Made by a program: the position numbers and the translations under genes. A DNA stretch of 41,721 bases from VBAS01 sp035318985 (GTDB taxonomy: Bacteria; Bacteroidota; Bacteroidia; Chitinophagales; Chitinophagaceae). The stretch lies in NCBI GenBank assembly GCA_035318985.1, contig DATHDP010000013.1, positions 1-41,721 on the forward strand. The letters are read 5' to 3'. Under the pieces are notes generated by a model. It made no database searches and was not told the origin of the DNA. It saw only the letters and a list, made by a program, of their open reading frames with translations. Shown in pieces: positions 17,600 to 24,361 of this stretch (the stretch's first letter is position 1; every line of letters starts with the position of its first letter).

Positions 17600-18064
17600 T
17601 TATTTGAAACTAAGCGTTCCAATAACAGTTTTGAAGTCTCTTTCCTCAATATCTTTTTGACGTTTGTTAAACACGACAAACTTCTTTTCGGTGATTAGTT
17701 CCTTTTCTCCATGTTCTTTGAGGGCATTGTCAATTATGTCCGCTGTTTCTTGCCAAGGAGTGAATGTTCCTGTTGTCGGTCTCGCATTGTCATCAACGCT
17801 TTGACAGGGAGCCAATATTCGAAGAGTGTCATTAGTAGAAAGATTAACCCCAATAAATTGATAATAATACGATTCTTCCGGACTACAGTCTTTGCCGCCC
17901 GAAAAAGAAAGTATTTTGATTTCAGTACCTTTTGTTATTGTCGCTTCCGAATATTTAAACTCTTCAAGTTTCACATATCTGAAATTCGGATCTTCGGATT
18001 TGCAGCTGAATAAACTAATTATTGCTAAAAATAAAAGTGATACGATTTGCTTTGAAAACGTCAT
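17600..18064 (-). CDS. Hypothetical lipoprotein
   Basis: A 154-residue protein with a lipoprotein signal peptide ending LFSC (Cys21) and a short Ser-Glu-Asp linker, so it should be anchored on the periplasmic side. The mature part is beta-rich (TEIKILSFSGGKDCSPEESYYYQFIGVN...DTLRILAPC) with two further Cys that could form a disulphide. I recognise no family. Single gene between the CobW-type and DUF6807 genes, all on the minus strand, with gaps of about 70 nt on both sides. Confidence 0.65.
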   Translation of the reverse strand: MTFSKQIVSLLFLAIISLFSCKSEDPNFRYVKLEEFKYSEATITKGTEIKILSFSGGKDCSPEESYYYQFIGVNLSTNDTLRILAPCQSVDDNARPTTGTFTPWQETADIIDNALKEHGEKELITEKKFVVFNKRQKDIEERDFKTVIGTLSFK

Positions 18065-18134
18065 TCTAATTATTTTAAATGTGCCGGGATTTTGCAGATA
18101 AATTACAGCTAACTCTTAAATATTCTTCCCGGCT

Positions 18135-19178
18135 TTATTTGACTCCTTTAAAATCTGCAAACAGTTTATTCATATCATCATTTGTAAGAAACTCTCCTGA
18201 ATGAACAACAACCCTGTATCTGAATGTAACTGACTCTCCAGGTTTCAAAGAAAAATTCAGTTCTTCTTTTCCATTGCTGAATACTTTTCTTCCCAATGGA
18301 TTTAAGGCAAATAATCCATAGCCCCTTGCATGCCAGTAAGTAGGATAGCCGACATTTAAAGGGTGATCAAACATGCCTATTGTGATATTTTTTCCATCTT
18401 TTTTTCCTGTAAGCATTACCCACTCTCCTTTTGTACTCCATACAGAATCTCCTTTTGAACCATTGCTGCTGTAATACATTCCAGTAGCATCAGCCCCCGA
18501 TGGAGCCACTGTTGTTACATTTCCTTTATCATCAACAAAACTGGTTTTTTCTTTTGATGGTAATTCTAATTCCCGGGCTACCCTTATCGCAAACATCCCG
18601 TCTTTAACATCTTTAAAAATTACAGTCGAGTCTTTAGCGGTTAAGGTTGTAATGCGATCAATAATGAAATTATTCGCTTTTGTATCTGCACTGAAATTGA
18701 AAGTAGTCAGTTCATCAAGCAATGTTTTGTTACCAGGATTTACCCAAATAGATTTAGTAACAAGTGTAGCTTTATTACCGTTTGCTTTTTTACTGACGAT
18801 CTGCTGATGAATGATAGTGCCGTAATGATCTCTTTTCTCAACAGGTATAGCTGTAGAATTGTTCCAAAAATCAAGACCGTTCACAGATTCATAATTCAGC
18901 CAGATACCTGTATGGTGAGGATGATCTGTCCTTTCACCTGCAATAAGCTTAAAAGGATAACTGCGGGTAACCGTTATTCCATCAATCGTATTCACTGGAA
19001 AAAGAACGGGCTTCTTGCTTGAATCAAGATTGCAATAAGCAGTGAGCAGTTTATTATTAAATAAAACATCAACCTGTTTCTTATCTTTTTTTTCAACCAA
19101 TGAAAAGCCGGTCGATTGCTGCGCAATAGTTAATACACTTAATGATAGTAAGATGAAAACAGAAAATAATTTTATCAT
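18135..19178 (-). CDS. DUF6807 (PmoA-like) secreted protein
   Basis: A 347-residue exported protein; the signal peptide ends SVLTIAQ. The family signature is clear: ERTDHPHHTGIWLNYESVNG with the His-His pair near residue 85-90, FWNNS, and the C-terminal segment KPGESVTFRYRVVVHSGE. DUF6807/PmoA-annotated proteins are common in Bacteroidota and Planctomycetota sugar loci beside Gfo/Idh/MocA oxidoreductases; their fold resembles galactose-mutarotase-like sandwiches, and the methane-oxygenase label is historical. Its ATG overlaps the stop of the oxidoreductase gene (ATGA, 19175-19178), so translation is coupled. A role in processing an unusual sugar or glycoside is inference. Confidence 0.82.
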   Translation of the reverse strand: MIKLFSVFILLSLSVLTIAQQSTGFSLVEKKDKKQVDVLFNNKLLTAYCNLDSSKKPVLFPVNTIDGITVTRSYPFKLIAGERTDHPHHTGIWLNYESVNGLDFWNNSTAIPVEKRDHYGTIIHQQIVSKKANGNKATLVTKSIWVNPGNKTLLDELTTFNFSADTKANNFIIDRITTLTAKDSTVIFKDVKDGMFAIRVARELELPSKEKTSFVDDKGNVTTVAPSGADATGMYYSSNGSKGDSVWSTKGEWVMLTGKKDGKNITIGMFDHPLNVGYPTYWHARGYGLFALNPLGRKVFSNGKEELNFSLKPGESVTFRYRVVVHSGEFLTNDDMNKLFADFKGVK

Positions 19179-19963
19179 GCCTGGAGATTATATTTGAATA
19201 CTTTGCCATTAGCCATTACTTCCTGTGTCTTTTCATCAAATGTCACTTTAGCTCCCGTATGCGCAGCAGCATTTGTCATGATCGTAGCAATAGAGTGACT
19301 GTAGCCTGCTTCCACCGGCGCATTCGGTGTCTTCCTGCTGCGTACACATTCCATCCAGTTACGAATATGATTCGATGTAAGATTATCACCACCTGTATTC
19401 GCAGATGCTACCACTTTCTCCACCTCAGACAAACTCATTTCAGGTAATAGGTTAGGCTCCATCTTCATTTCGTCAGCAAATCTTTTTGTCAAACCTCCTG
19501 TTGGTAAAACCTTATTGGTATTAAGATTTAATTCTCCGCCATTTGAATAATATATCTCTGCAGGATGCTCATCACCATTATGCATTCTTGATCCAAACGT
19601 AACCTGGAAACCTTTTGACATATCATCAGAAGGACCATAATCAAATACTGCAGTGATCGTATCCCAATTTTTTCTTCCATCTTTCCACATATAAATACCA
19701 CCATTGGCCACCACGCTTCTTGGATGCTGCAATCCGCTAAACCAATGCACGGTATCGATCTGGTGACTCATCCACTGTCCCGGTAAGCCTGATGAGTAAG
19801 GCCAGAACAAACGAAACTCCAGGTATTTTCTTGGATCAAACTTATCAGCTGGCCGGTTCATTAAAAATCTTTTCCAGTCAGTATCCTCTTCTTTCAGTTG
19901 AGGAACCAATGCAGTTCTGCGCCAGCGGCCGGGTTGATTTACATTCCATGTTAATTCAACCAT
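19175..19963 (-). CDS. Gfo/Idh/MocA oxidoreductase, C-terminal part of a gene broken by an in-frame stop
   Basis: A 262-codon reading frame that continues, in the same frame, the N-terminal half at 19985-20542; only a TAA at 19987-19985 separates them. It carries the substrate-binding domain of secreted Gfo/Idh/MocA proteins: VELTWNVNQPGRWRR, then MNRPADKFDPRKYLEFRLFW, HQIDTVHWFSGLQHPRS (the catalytic-region His), and the tail NAAAHTGAKVTFDEKTQEV. On its own it lacks the NAD(P) fold and the export signal, so it is unlikely to work unless joined to the first half. The ATG at 19963 is an internal Met (ITMVEL) of the original gene. Without the stop the protein would have about 455 residues, normal for the family. 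Confidence 0.8.
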   Translation of the reverse strand: MVELTWNVNQPGRWRRTALVPQLKEEDTDWKRFLMNRPADKFDPRKYLEFRLFWPYSSGLPGQWMSHQIDTVHWFSGLQHPRSVVANGGIYMWKDGRKNWDTITAVFDYGPSDDMSKGFQVTFGSRMHNGDEHPAEIYYSNGGELNLNTNKVLPTGGLTKRFADEMKMEPNLLPEMSLSEVEKVVASANTGGDNLTSNHIRNWMECVRSRKTPNAPVEAGYSHSIATIMTNAAAHTGAKVTFDEKTQEVMANGKVFKYNLQA

Positions 19964-19984
19964 TGTAATGTCACCAAATTTTCC

Positions 19985-20542
19985 TTACCTTATAAAATCA
20001 TTTGCTGCATGATAGTTTGCACCACTTCTTCTTTGTGATCCGATCTGAACGATCCTATCCGTTGCTTTAATTGCTTTTAATGCAGCACGGTTGTCTTCCA
20101 TTGTTTCTGCAAAAGGCTTTTCACAATATACATCACAACCGGCTTTCACTGCTTCTATAGCATGCAATGCATGTTGAAAATCTGCAGTGCTGATGAATAC
20201 GGCGTCCGCTAATTTTTTATCATACAACTCTTCGTTGTTCCTGCAGGCGACAATATCATGGCCCATTTTATCTTTCCATGTTGCGGCACCTTCTTCTCTT
20301 CTTTTTTTCCATATATCAGATACGGCCACCACATCAAAATTCAATTCCTTGTAATGATTCATAAAACAGGGAATATGAGAACCCCGATGACGGTCGGAAA
20401 AACCAACCACGCCAACTCTCACACGATCGTTGGCGCCAAGGATATTGCCATAGCTTTTGGCGCTAAAAGCATTTGCACCCATATAAAGGCCGGCGGAAGT
20501 GAGGGCTGTCTTTTTGATGAACTCTCTGCGTGAATGTGACAT
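19985..20542 (-). CDS. Gfo/Idh/MocA oxidoreductase, N-terminal part ending at a premature stop
   Basis: A 185-residue product with a twin-arginine export signal (SRREFIKKTALTSAG, residues 4-18) and the Rossmann NAD(P)-binding domain: VRVGVVGFSDRHRGSHI (nucleotide loop), VVAVSDIW, ADAVFISTADFQHA and the signature VYCEKPFAETM with the catalytic Lys. It ends GANYHAANDFIR followed by TAA; the next codons read GKFGDITMVELTWN, exactly what is expected in an intact homologue (usually ...FI-[RK]-S-GKFG...). A single C-to-A change (TCA Ser to TAA) would explain it. Either the gene has recently died, the base is a sequencing error, or the stop is read through. Upstream is the carboxylesterase gene, 72 nt away, same strand. 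Confidence 0.82.
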   Translation of the reverse strand: MSHSRREFIKKTALTSAGLYMGANAFSAKSYGNILGANDRVRVGVVGFSDRHRGSHIPCFMNHYKELNFDVVAVSDIWKKRREEGAATWKDKMGHDIVACRNNEELYDKKLADAVFISTADFQHALHAIEAVKAGCDVYCEKPFAETMEDNRAALKAIKATDRIVQIGSQRRSGANYHAANDFIR

Positions 20543-20614
20543 ATGATTTTATTTTATGGTATAACAATACAAGACATTAAAGTTATTTCAACTTTATCTT
20601 TCTTTTACAATTTA

Positions 20615-22249
20615 TTATTTATTCTTATACGCTTTATCCAAAAATTCATAGCGGGCATCGTTTTTTGCATTTATCGTTTTGGATTCAGTATTTAAAACCA
20701 TCACAGGCGGGTTGGCATCACCGGCTTTTGCAGCAGTCCATTCCGGCAACTTACCATCATTTGGATTTCCTGTTTTAATAAAATTCGCAAAATAATTTAG
20801 CATAGTTTCAGATACTTTAAAGTCCTCATCTGTCCATGCATATTCTTTTACAAGATGCAGGTTGCCCATGCAATATTCAATTTCACAGGCATGTGGTGCA
20901 CCAACAGGCTCTGGCGGTTTCGGTGCATTAGGATCTTTTTTCACAGTGCCGCCTGCTAAACCAGAAGAAACAGTATTATCAACCAGCGGCGGACGAAGCT
21001 TACTATAGAAATAACGATAAACAGGTTGAGAGCTATTGTTCCTGTGCAGATCAAACCATTTCCATGTACTGTATGCAATGAACCTGTCAGATGATAATTG
21101 CGTTGCAGAAATTTCAATTTCTTTTTCGTTGCTATGCGGATACAATTTCAACACTTCTTCAAAATCATTCGGATATTCTGCTTTTACACGAGCCACATAA
21201 TTTTCTTCTTTATATGGTTGACCAAACATAAAAGCCTGGCCGGGTATCTCAGCAGAATTCCATCCAACTAATAACGGCACCTGTGCCTGTTCTTTTGCAT
21301 TAAAAATTTGTGGAATTGTTTTTGGCAAAAAATATCCGTCAATTACCACAGGAAATCCAAATCGCTTTGATTCATTATAAATTTCATAAACCTCCCGTGT
21401 AGATAATGCTCTTAGTTGGGCGATTGTAGTATAGCCTGCCTTTTTTGCAAACTCGTCACCTGTTTTTTCTGCTTCTGCCAATGGAACCGGAGCCAGTGTG
21501 GGATTGATACCAGCGCCACTTTCGCCAATGGCACCTGCTATTAAATTTTTTGCCAATGGCGAAGCCATCTGATAACTAACCGAAATAGAACCGGCCGATT
21601 CCCCGGCTATTGTAACTTTTTTAGGATCGCCACCAAAAGCTGCAATATTTTTTTGCACCCATTTCAATGCTGCCACCTGGTCAAGCAAACCATAGTTGCC
21701 CGAAGCTTTATATGGAGATTCTTTACTTAACTCAGGATGAGAAAAGAATCCGAAAATATTAAGACGATAATTGCAGGTAATAACTACAATGCCTTTCTTC
21801 GACATACTTTCACCATCATATCTTGGTTCCGATGCATCACCTGCTACATTACCACCACCATAAAAATAAACCAGCACAGGCAGGTCTTTGGTATTTCGTT
21901 TTGCAGGAGTCCATACATTAAGATAAAGACAATCCTCACTTACACCATCTGAACGTGAATTCATATCACCAAATACAATTGTTTGCATGGGTCGTGGACC
22001 AAATTTTTTTGTTTGCTTCACGCCATTCCATTTATCTAATGGTTGTGGAGCTTTCCAACGCAGGTTACCCACAGGAGGTTTGGCAAACGGTACTCCAAAA
22101 TAAGTTTGAATACCGGAATGTGTATTGTAATTGCCTTCAATAGTTCCATTATCAATTTTTACCTGTACGGGAAAAGCATTAGTTGATTGTGAACTGGCTT
22201 TAAATTTTAAAGCAATAACAGCCAGCATTAAAAACAAGATCTTTCTCAT
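20615..22249 (-). CDS. Secreted type-B carboxylesterase
   Basis: A 544-residue carboxylesterase of the PnbA/acetylcholinesterase family. The signal peptide ends FKASSQ. Diagnostic segments: YNTHSGIQTYFGVPFAKPPVG at the start of the domain, EDCLYLNVWTPA, the oxyanion-hole motif VYFYGGGNVAG, the nucleophile elbow GESAGS (Ser near residue 217), VGWNSAEI, and GAPHACEIEYCMGN with the catalytic His. The family cleaves esters of varied alcohols. It is followed on the same strand by the broken oxidoreductase and DUF6807 genes, so it may belong to the same secreted catabolic unit; the substrate is unknown. Confidence 0.9.
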   Translation of the reverse strand: MRKILFLMLAVIALKFKASSQSTNAFPVQVKIDNGTIEGNYNTHSGIQTYFGVPFAKPPVGNLRWKAPQPLDKWNGVKQTKKFGPRPMQTIVFGDMNSRSDGVSEDCLYLNVWTPAKRNTKDLPVLVYFYGGGNVAGDASEPRYDGESMSKKGIVVITCNYRLNIFGFFSHPELSKESPYKASGNYGLLDQVAALKWVQKNIAAFGGDPKKVTIAGESAGSISVSYQMASPLAKNLIAGAIGESGAGINPTLAPVPLAEAEKTGDEFAKKAGYTTIAQLRALSTREVYEIYNESKRFGFPVVIDGYFLPKTIPQIFNAKEQAQVPLLVGWNSAEIPGQAFMFGQPYKEENYVARVKAEYPNDFEEVLKLYPHSNEKEIEISATQLSSDRFIAYSTWKWFDLHRNNSSQPVYRYFYSKLRPPLVDNTVSSGLAGGTVKKDPNAPKPPEPVGAPHACEIEYCMGNLHLVKEYAWTDEDFKVSETMLNYFANFIKTGNPNDGKLPEWTAAKAGDANPPVMVLNTESKTINAKNDARYEFLDKAYKNK

Positions 22250-22376
22250 GATTGATTGAATACTTTATTAATAATATGAATTGATAGTTCCACCGCTTTT
22301 ATAGTGTCAATTGGAAAATTACAACAATATAAAGTGTCCGGAACAGACCTGTACAGAAATGTATTTGAAAGAGAAC

Positions 22377-22874
22377 CTACTTCCGGCTATAATCATCCTG
22401 CAGTCTTACAATATCATCTTCATCACTTGGGTTCGATTCATCCGTGTGCTGCCATATCTCGGCTACTATTCCCCAACCATCAAGACCCATCAAACGATGG
22501 CGTTCACCTTGTTTGAGTTTTATAATATCACCAACTTTTAAAGTATGACGGATATCTTCTTTATCAGTGTTACTTGTCATCACTCCTACTGTTCCATCAA
22601 TACATTTCCATATCTCAGCACGACGATGATGGTATTGCCAGCTTAATCGCTGATTCGGACCTACTATTAAAATTTTTGGACTGAGTTTATTAGTGATCTT
22701 TAATTCACTCAAATTCTCTTCAGCGAAATAATGCTGTGCAAACCGGGCAGCCTGTGCTTCGTCAATAACATAAAACCCGCCCCATGGACGAGAATCATCT
22801 TTATCAACAATAGTAAAATTGGATTTATGCAGCAACGCTGCTACTTTTTCAAAGGTTGGTTTTTTGTCTTTCAT
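22377..22874 (-). CDS. Cupin protein related to type II mannose-6-phosphate isomerase
   Basis: A 165-residue single-domain cupin. The start at 22874 (MKDKKPTFEKV) is preferred to a TTG 12 codons upstream that adds an unlikely leader. After a helical N-terminus and the motif DDSRPWGGFYVIDE, the cupin barrel carries metal ligands in the QYHHRRAEIW segment (His-x-His/Arg and Glu) and in GERHRLMGLDGWGIVAEIW. This matches the phosphomannose-isomerase type II cupin used in mannose-6-phosphate/GDP-mannose enzymes and in phosphoheptose-isomerase annotated homologues. The sugar substrate cannot be assigned. Divergent from the PHA-system-family gene. Confidence 0.75.
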   Translation of the reverse strand: MKDKKPTFEKVAALLHKSNFTIVDKDDSRPWGGFYVIDEAQAARFAQHYFAEENLSELKITNKLSPKILIVGPNQRLSWQYHHRRAEIWKCIDGTVGVMTSNTDKEDIRHTLKVGDIIKLKQGERHRLMGLDGWGIVAEIWQHTDESNPSDEDDIVRLQDDYSRK

Positions 22875-22938
22875 ATATGTTTTCGAAGATAACAATATAT
22901 TCAAAAACAAATATCGGCCTCATGCCCTTTGTCATTAT

Positions 22939-22946
22939 TATATTTG
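22939..22946 (+). promoter_or_regulatory. -7 promoter element TATATTTG
   Basis: A perfect Bacteroidota TAnnTTTG element 32 nt before the ATG at 22979. No TTTG was found about 19 nt upstream, so only half of the promoter is supported. Confidence 0.4.
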
Positions 22947-22978
22947 TATATTATTCGATACAAAAATAAAAAATAATA

Positions 22979-23302
22979 ATGCCATCTATCCAGGTAACAG
23001 TTCATCATAAACTTACCGAACACGAAGCAATGTCACGGATAAAAAATCTTATTACGCAATTAAAGCATGAGCATGGTGATAAAGTGTCCAATATAGAAGA
23101 AGAGTGGCATGCAAGGACTGGTAAATTCAGTTTTGCTTTTCATGGTTTAGGCCTTTCAGGCACTGTCAATCTTCATCCCGGAACTGTTGAGATACATGGT
23201 AAGATTCCACTTGCTGTTTCTTTATTCAAAGGAAAAATTAAAGACGTTATAAAAAAGAAGGCGGATGAGTTACTTGATGGTCACAAAACAACAGATCAAT
23301 AA
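22979..23302 (+). CDS. Polyhydroxyalkanoic-acid-system family protein
   Basis: A 107-residue cytoplasmic protein resembling the PHA_gran_rgn family (PF09650): N-terminal strand IQVTVHHKLTEHEAMSRI, a helix LITQLKHEHGDKV, then alternating strands GKFSFAFHGLGLSGTVNLHPGTVEIHGKIP and a C-terminal amphipathic helix LFKGKIKDVIKKKADELL. Despite its name the family is found in many bacteria without PHA genes, and no PHA synthase or phasin gene is nearby. The fold is a small ligand- or membrane-binding type similar to SRPBCC/antibiotic-monooxygenase-like proteins in layout; function unknown. Single-gene unit. Confidence 0.65.
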   Translation: MPSIQVTVHHKLTEHEAMSRIKNLITQLKHEHGDKVSNIEEEWHARTGKFSFAFHGLGLSGTVNLHPGTVEIHGKIPLAVSLFKGKIKDVIKKKADELLDGHKTTDQ

Positions 23303-23305
23303 AAG

Positions 23306-23331
23306 CCTGACTACGCTAAAGCTTCGTCAGG
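23306..23331 (+). repeat. 26-nt hairpin repeat, left copy at the GIY-YIG gene end
   Basis: CCTGAC (23306-23311) pairs with GTCAGG (23326-23331) around GCTAAAGC. It is the reverse complement, with three substitutions, of the copy at 23647-23672. It overlaps the end of the GIY-YIG gene and encodes the last residues (P-D-E-A-L-A) and the stop. Confidence 0.7.
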
Positions 23332-23589
23332 TGAATTGCCAGACTTTCGATTTAAAATTCTTTTATACAAAATAGCTTTCCCAGAGCCGGTCTTAAAATA
23401 TTTTTCCAAATTTCTAGCTTGGGATTCTGATTGAACTGCAATATATGAAAGCAGTTCATATGGCTTATATGGTTTTGTGGCAGTAGATAAACCCTCATTA
23501 TGTTCAACAAATCTTCTCTTCAAATCATTTGTTGAACCAATGTAAGTAAAATTTGAAGTCTTACTCTTTAAAACATAAACATACCACAT
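23311..23589 (-). CDS. GIY-YIG nuclease, UPF0213-like
   Basis: A 92-residue stand-alone GIY-YIG domain. The signature reads WYVYVLKSKTSNFTYIGSTN (Y-V-Y ... Y-I-G), followed by the catalytic Arg in DLKRRFVEHNEG; the C-terminal helix has ARNLEKYFKTGSGKA with the conserved Glu/Lys region of the family. GIY-YIG domains cut one DNA strand using a Tyr, an Arg, a Glu and a metal ion. The last residues (SPDEALA) are encoded by a copy of the flanking 26-nt repeat, so the natural C-terminus probably ended near RILNRKS. A TTTGTATT/AATACAAA palindrome (23597-23614) lies directly upstream. The gene is 84 nt from the tmRNA 3' end on the same strand. Confidence 0.87.
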   Translation of the reverse strand: MWYVYVLKSKTSNFTYIGSTNDLKRRFVEHNEGLSTATKPYKPYELLSYIAVQSESQARNLEKYFKTGSGKAILYKRILNRKSGNSPDEALA

Positions 23590-23612
23590 AAACTAATTTG
23601 TATTAAAATACA

Positions 23613-23672
23613 AAAGCTTCGTGAAAGCATGCCTTGTGAAGGCCTGCCTCACGAAGCTTTAGCGCAGTGAGG
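23613..23672 (-). repeat. Inverted pair of the GIY-YIG-linked repeat; likely ssrA terminator
   Basis: AAAGCTTCGTGA (23613-23624) pairs perfectly with TCACGAAGCTTT (23649-23660); inside, GCATGCC and GGCCTGC add a further stem with one mismatch. The right arm belongs to a full 26-nt copy (23647-23672; stem CCTCAC/GTGAGG). Read on the minus strand, the hairpin follows the tmRNA 3' end directly and is followed by TTTTGTATTTT, so it can serve as the intrinsic terminator of ssrA. The two-inverted-copies layout is like a REPIN. Confidence 0.7.
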
Positions 23673-24042
23673 TGGAGGTGACCGGATTCGAACCGGTGTC
23701 CAAACATATTCGCCAAAAGCTTTCTACATGCTTATTTTGTTTTGAGGTTTTTCGGGAAGCAACTGGGAACAAACAACCGACTACTTCCTTAGCTGCATGG
23801 TCTTAAGCAACAGTCACAGCCTTCTGTTGCAGCATCTTGTTTTGTTTTGAGTCGGCGGCGGGGCACGGAAACAAGCGAACCGGCCCGGCGGCCCTAATGA
23901 CTACCTAATCACTGATTAAGCGGCCATGGCATACTGAGTATTGCCATTTGAGTTTTTGTGTATTCAGATTAGCCTGCTAATTACACAACGCAGAACATGC
24001 TTACACTTTCAAAGATCTATGCTGTCAAAACCATACACCCCC
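23673..24042 (-). ncRNA. ssrA: Transfer-messenger RNA (tmRNA)
   Basis: The minus strand begins GGGGGTGTATGGTTTTGACA and ends GGTTCGAATCCGGTCACCTC plus CA, giving a 7-bp tRNA-like acceptor stem (GGGGGUG with CACCUCC, including the G3-U70 pair required for alanine charging) and the T arm. The length is about 370 nt. The tag frame uses resume codon GGC at 23945-23943 and reads GNTQYAMAA, then TAA at 23918-23916; the Y-A-x-A-A end is what proteases recognise. tmRNA with SmpB rescues stalled ribosomes. After the discriminator A the genome has CCT, so the final A of CCA is not encoded and must be added. Confidence 0.95.
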
Positions 24043-24233
24043 AGGTATATTTCAGATCTACGATTTGTGATTTTAGATTTATGATACCAGCTTGAGTAAC
24101 TCCGATTGAACTTTTGTTGCGACGCTCCGTTCATCATCCAAATCGTTAATCATCAATTTTAAGATCAGTCTGCAAAAATAACAATCTTTCGCAAGCTTTA
24201 TTATCAATGTTTACTTAAATCATTTTTAAAAAA

Positions 24234-24303
24234 TAACACGAAGGCACAAAGGTTCACGGAGATTGATCTCGTGTTTCTCAGTGTCCCTATGTCTCCGTGT
24301 TTC
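24234..24303. repeat. Intergenic CACGAAG-type inverted repeat
   Basis: AACACGAAGGCACAAAGG at the left and its degenerate complement at the right (CTCCGTGTTTC near 24293-24303) form a roughly 70-nt element; CACGGAGAT and ATCTCGTG (about 24256-24273) give an inner hairpin. It occupies part of the 319-nt gene-free stretch 24043-24361 between ssrA and the MutS-like gene. The rest of that stretch holds an AT-rich ATTTGTGATTTTAGATTTATGAT segment (24063-24085) and otherwise nothing I can identify, although the ssrA promoter must lie in its left part. Confidence 0.6.
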
Positions 24304-24361
24304 AAAAAACGAAACTAGAACTCTCCCTATAAAACCAACATAAATAAATTATTTTTACCCA

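Larger units (their letters stand above)
23306..23672 (-). mobile_element. Candidate GIY-YIG/REP-like cassette inserted next to ssrA
   Basis: The GIY-YIG gene is enclosed by inverted copies of one 26-nt hairpin (23306-23331 and 23647-23672), with a further partial copy at 23613-23626. The right copy touches the 3' end of the tmRNA gene. Small nuclease, terminal inverted repeats and an RNA-gene 3' end as location together suggest a mobile unit. No target duplication was identified, and it may instead be a nuclease gene beside dispersed repeats. Confidence 0.35.

Noticed and set aside
22875..22910. TTG start extending the cupin gene by 12 codons
   Set aside because: The extension is not cupin-like and an ATG with a good N-terminus lies at 22874.
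22979..23302. PHA metabolism locus
   Set aside because: Only the family name points to polyhydroxyalkanoates; no synthase, phasin or depolymerase gene is in the window.
23673..23710. Possible tRNA gene suggested by a T arm (GGTTCGAATCC)
   Set aside because: There is no D arm or anticodon arm nearby; the matching acceptor strand is 370 nt away, so it is the tmRNA 3' end.
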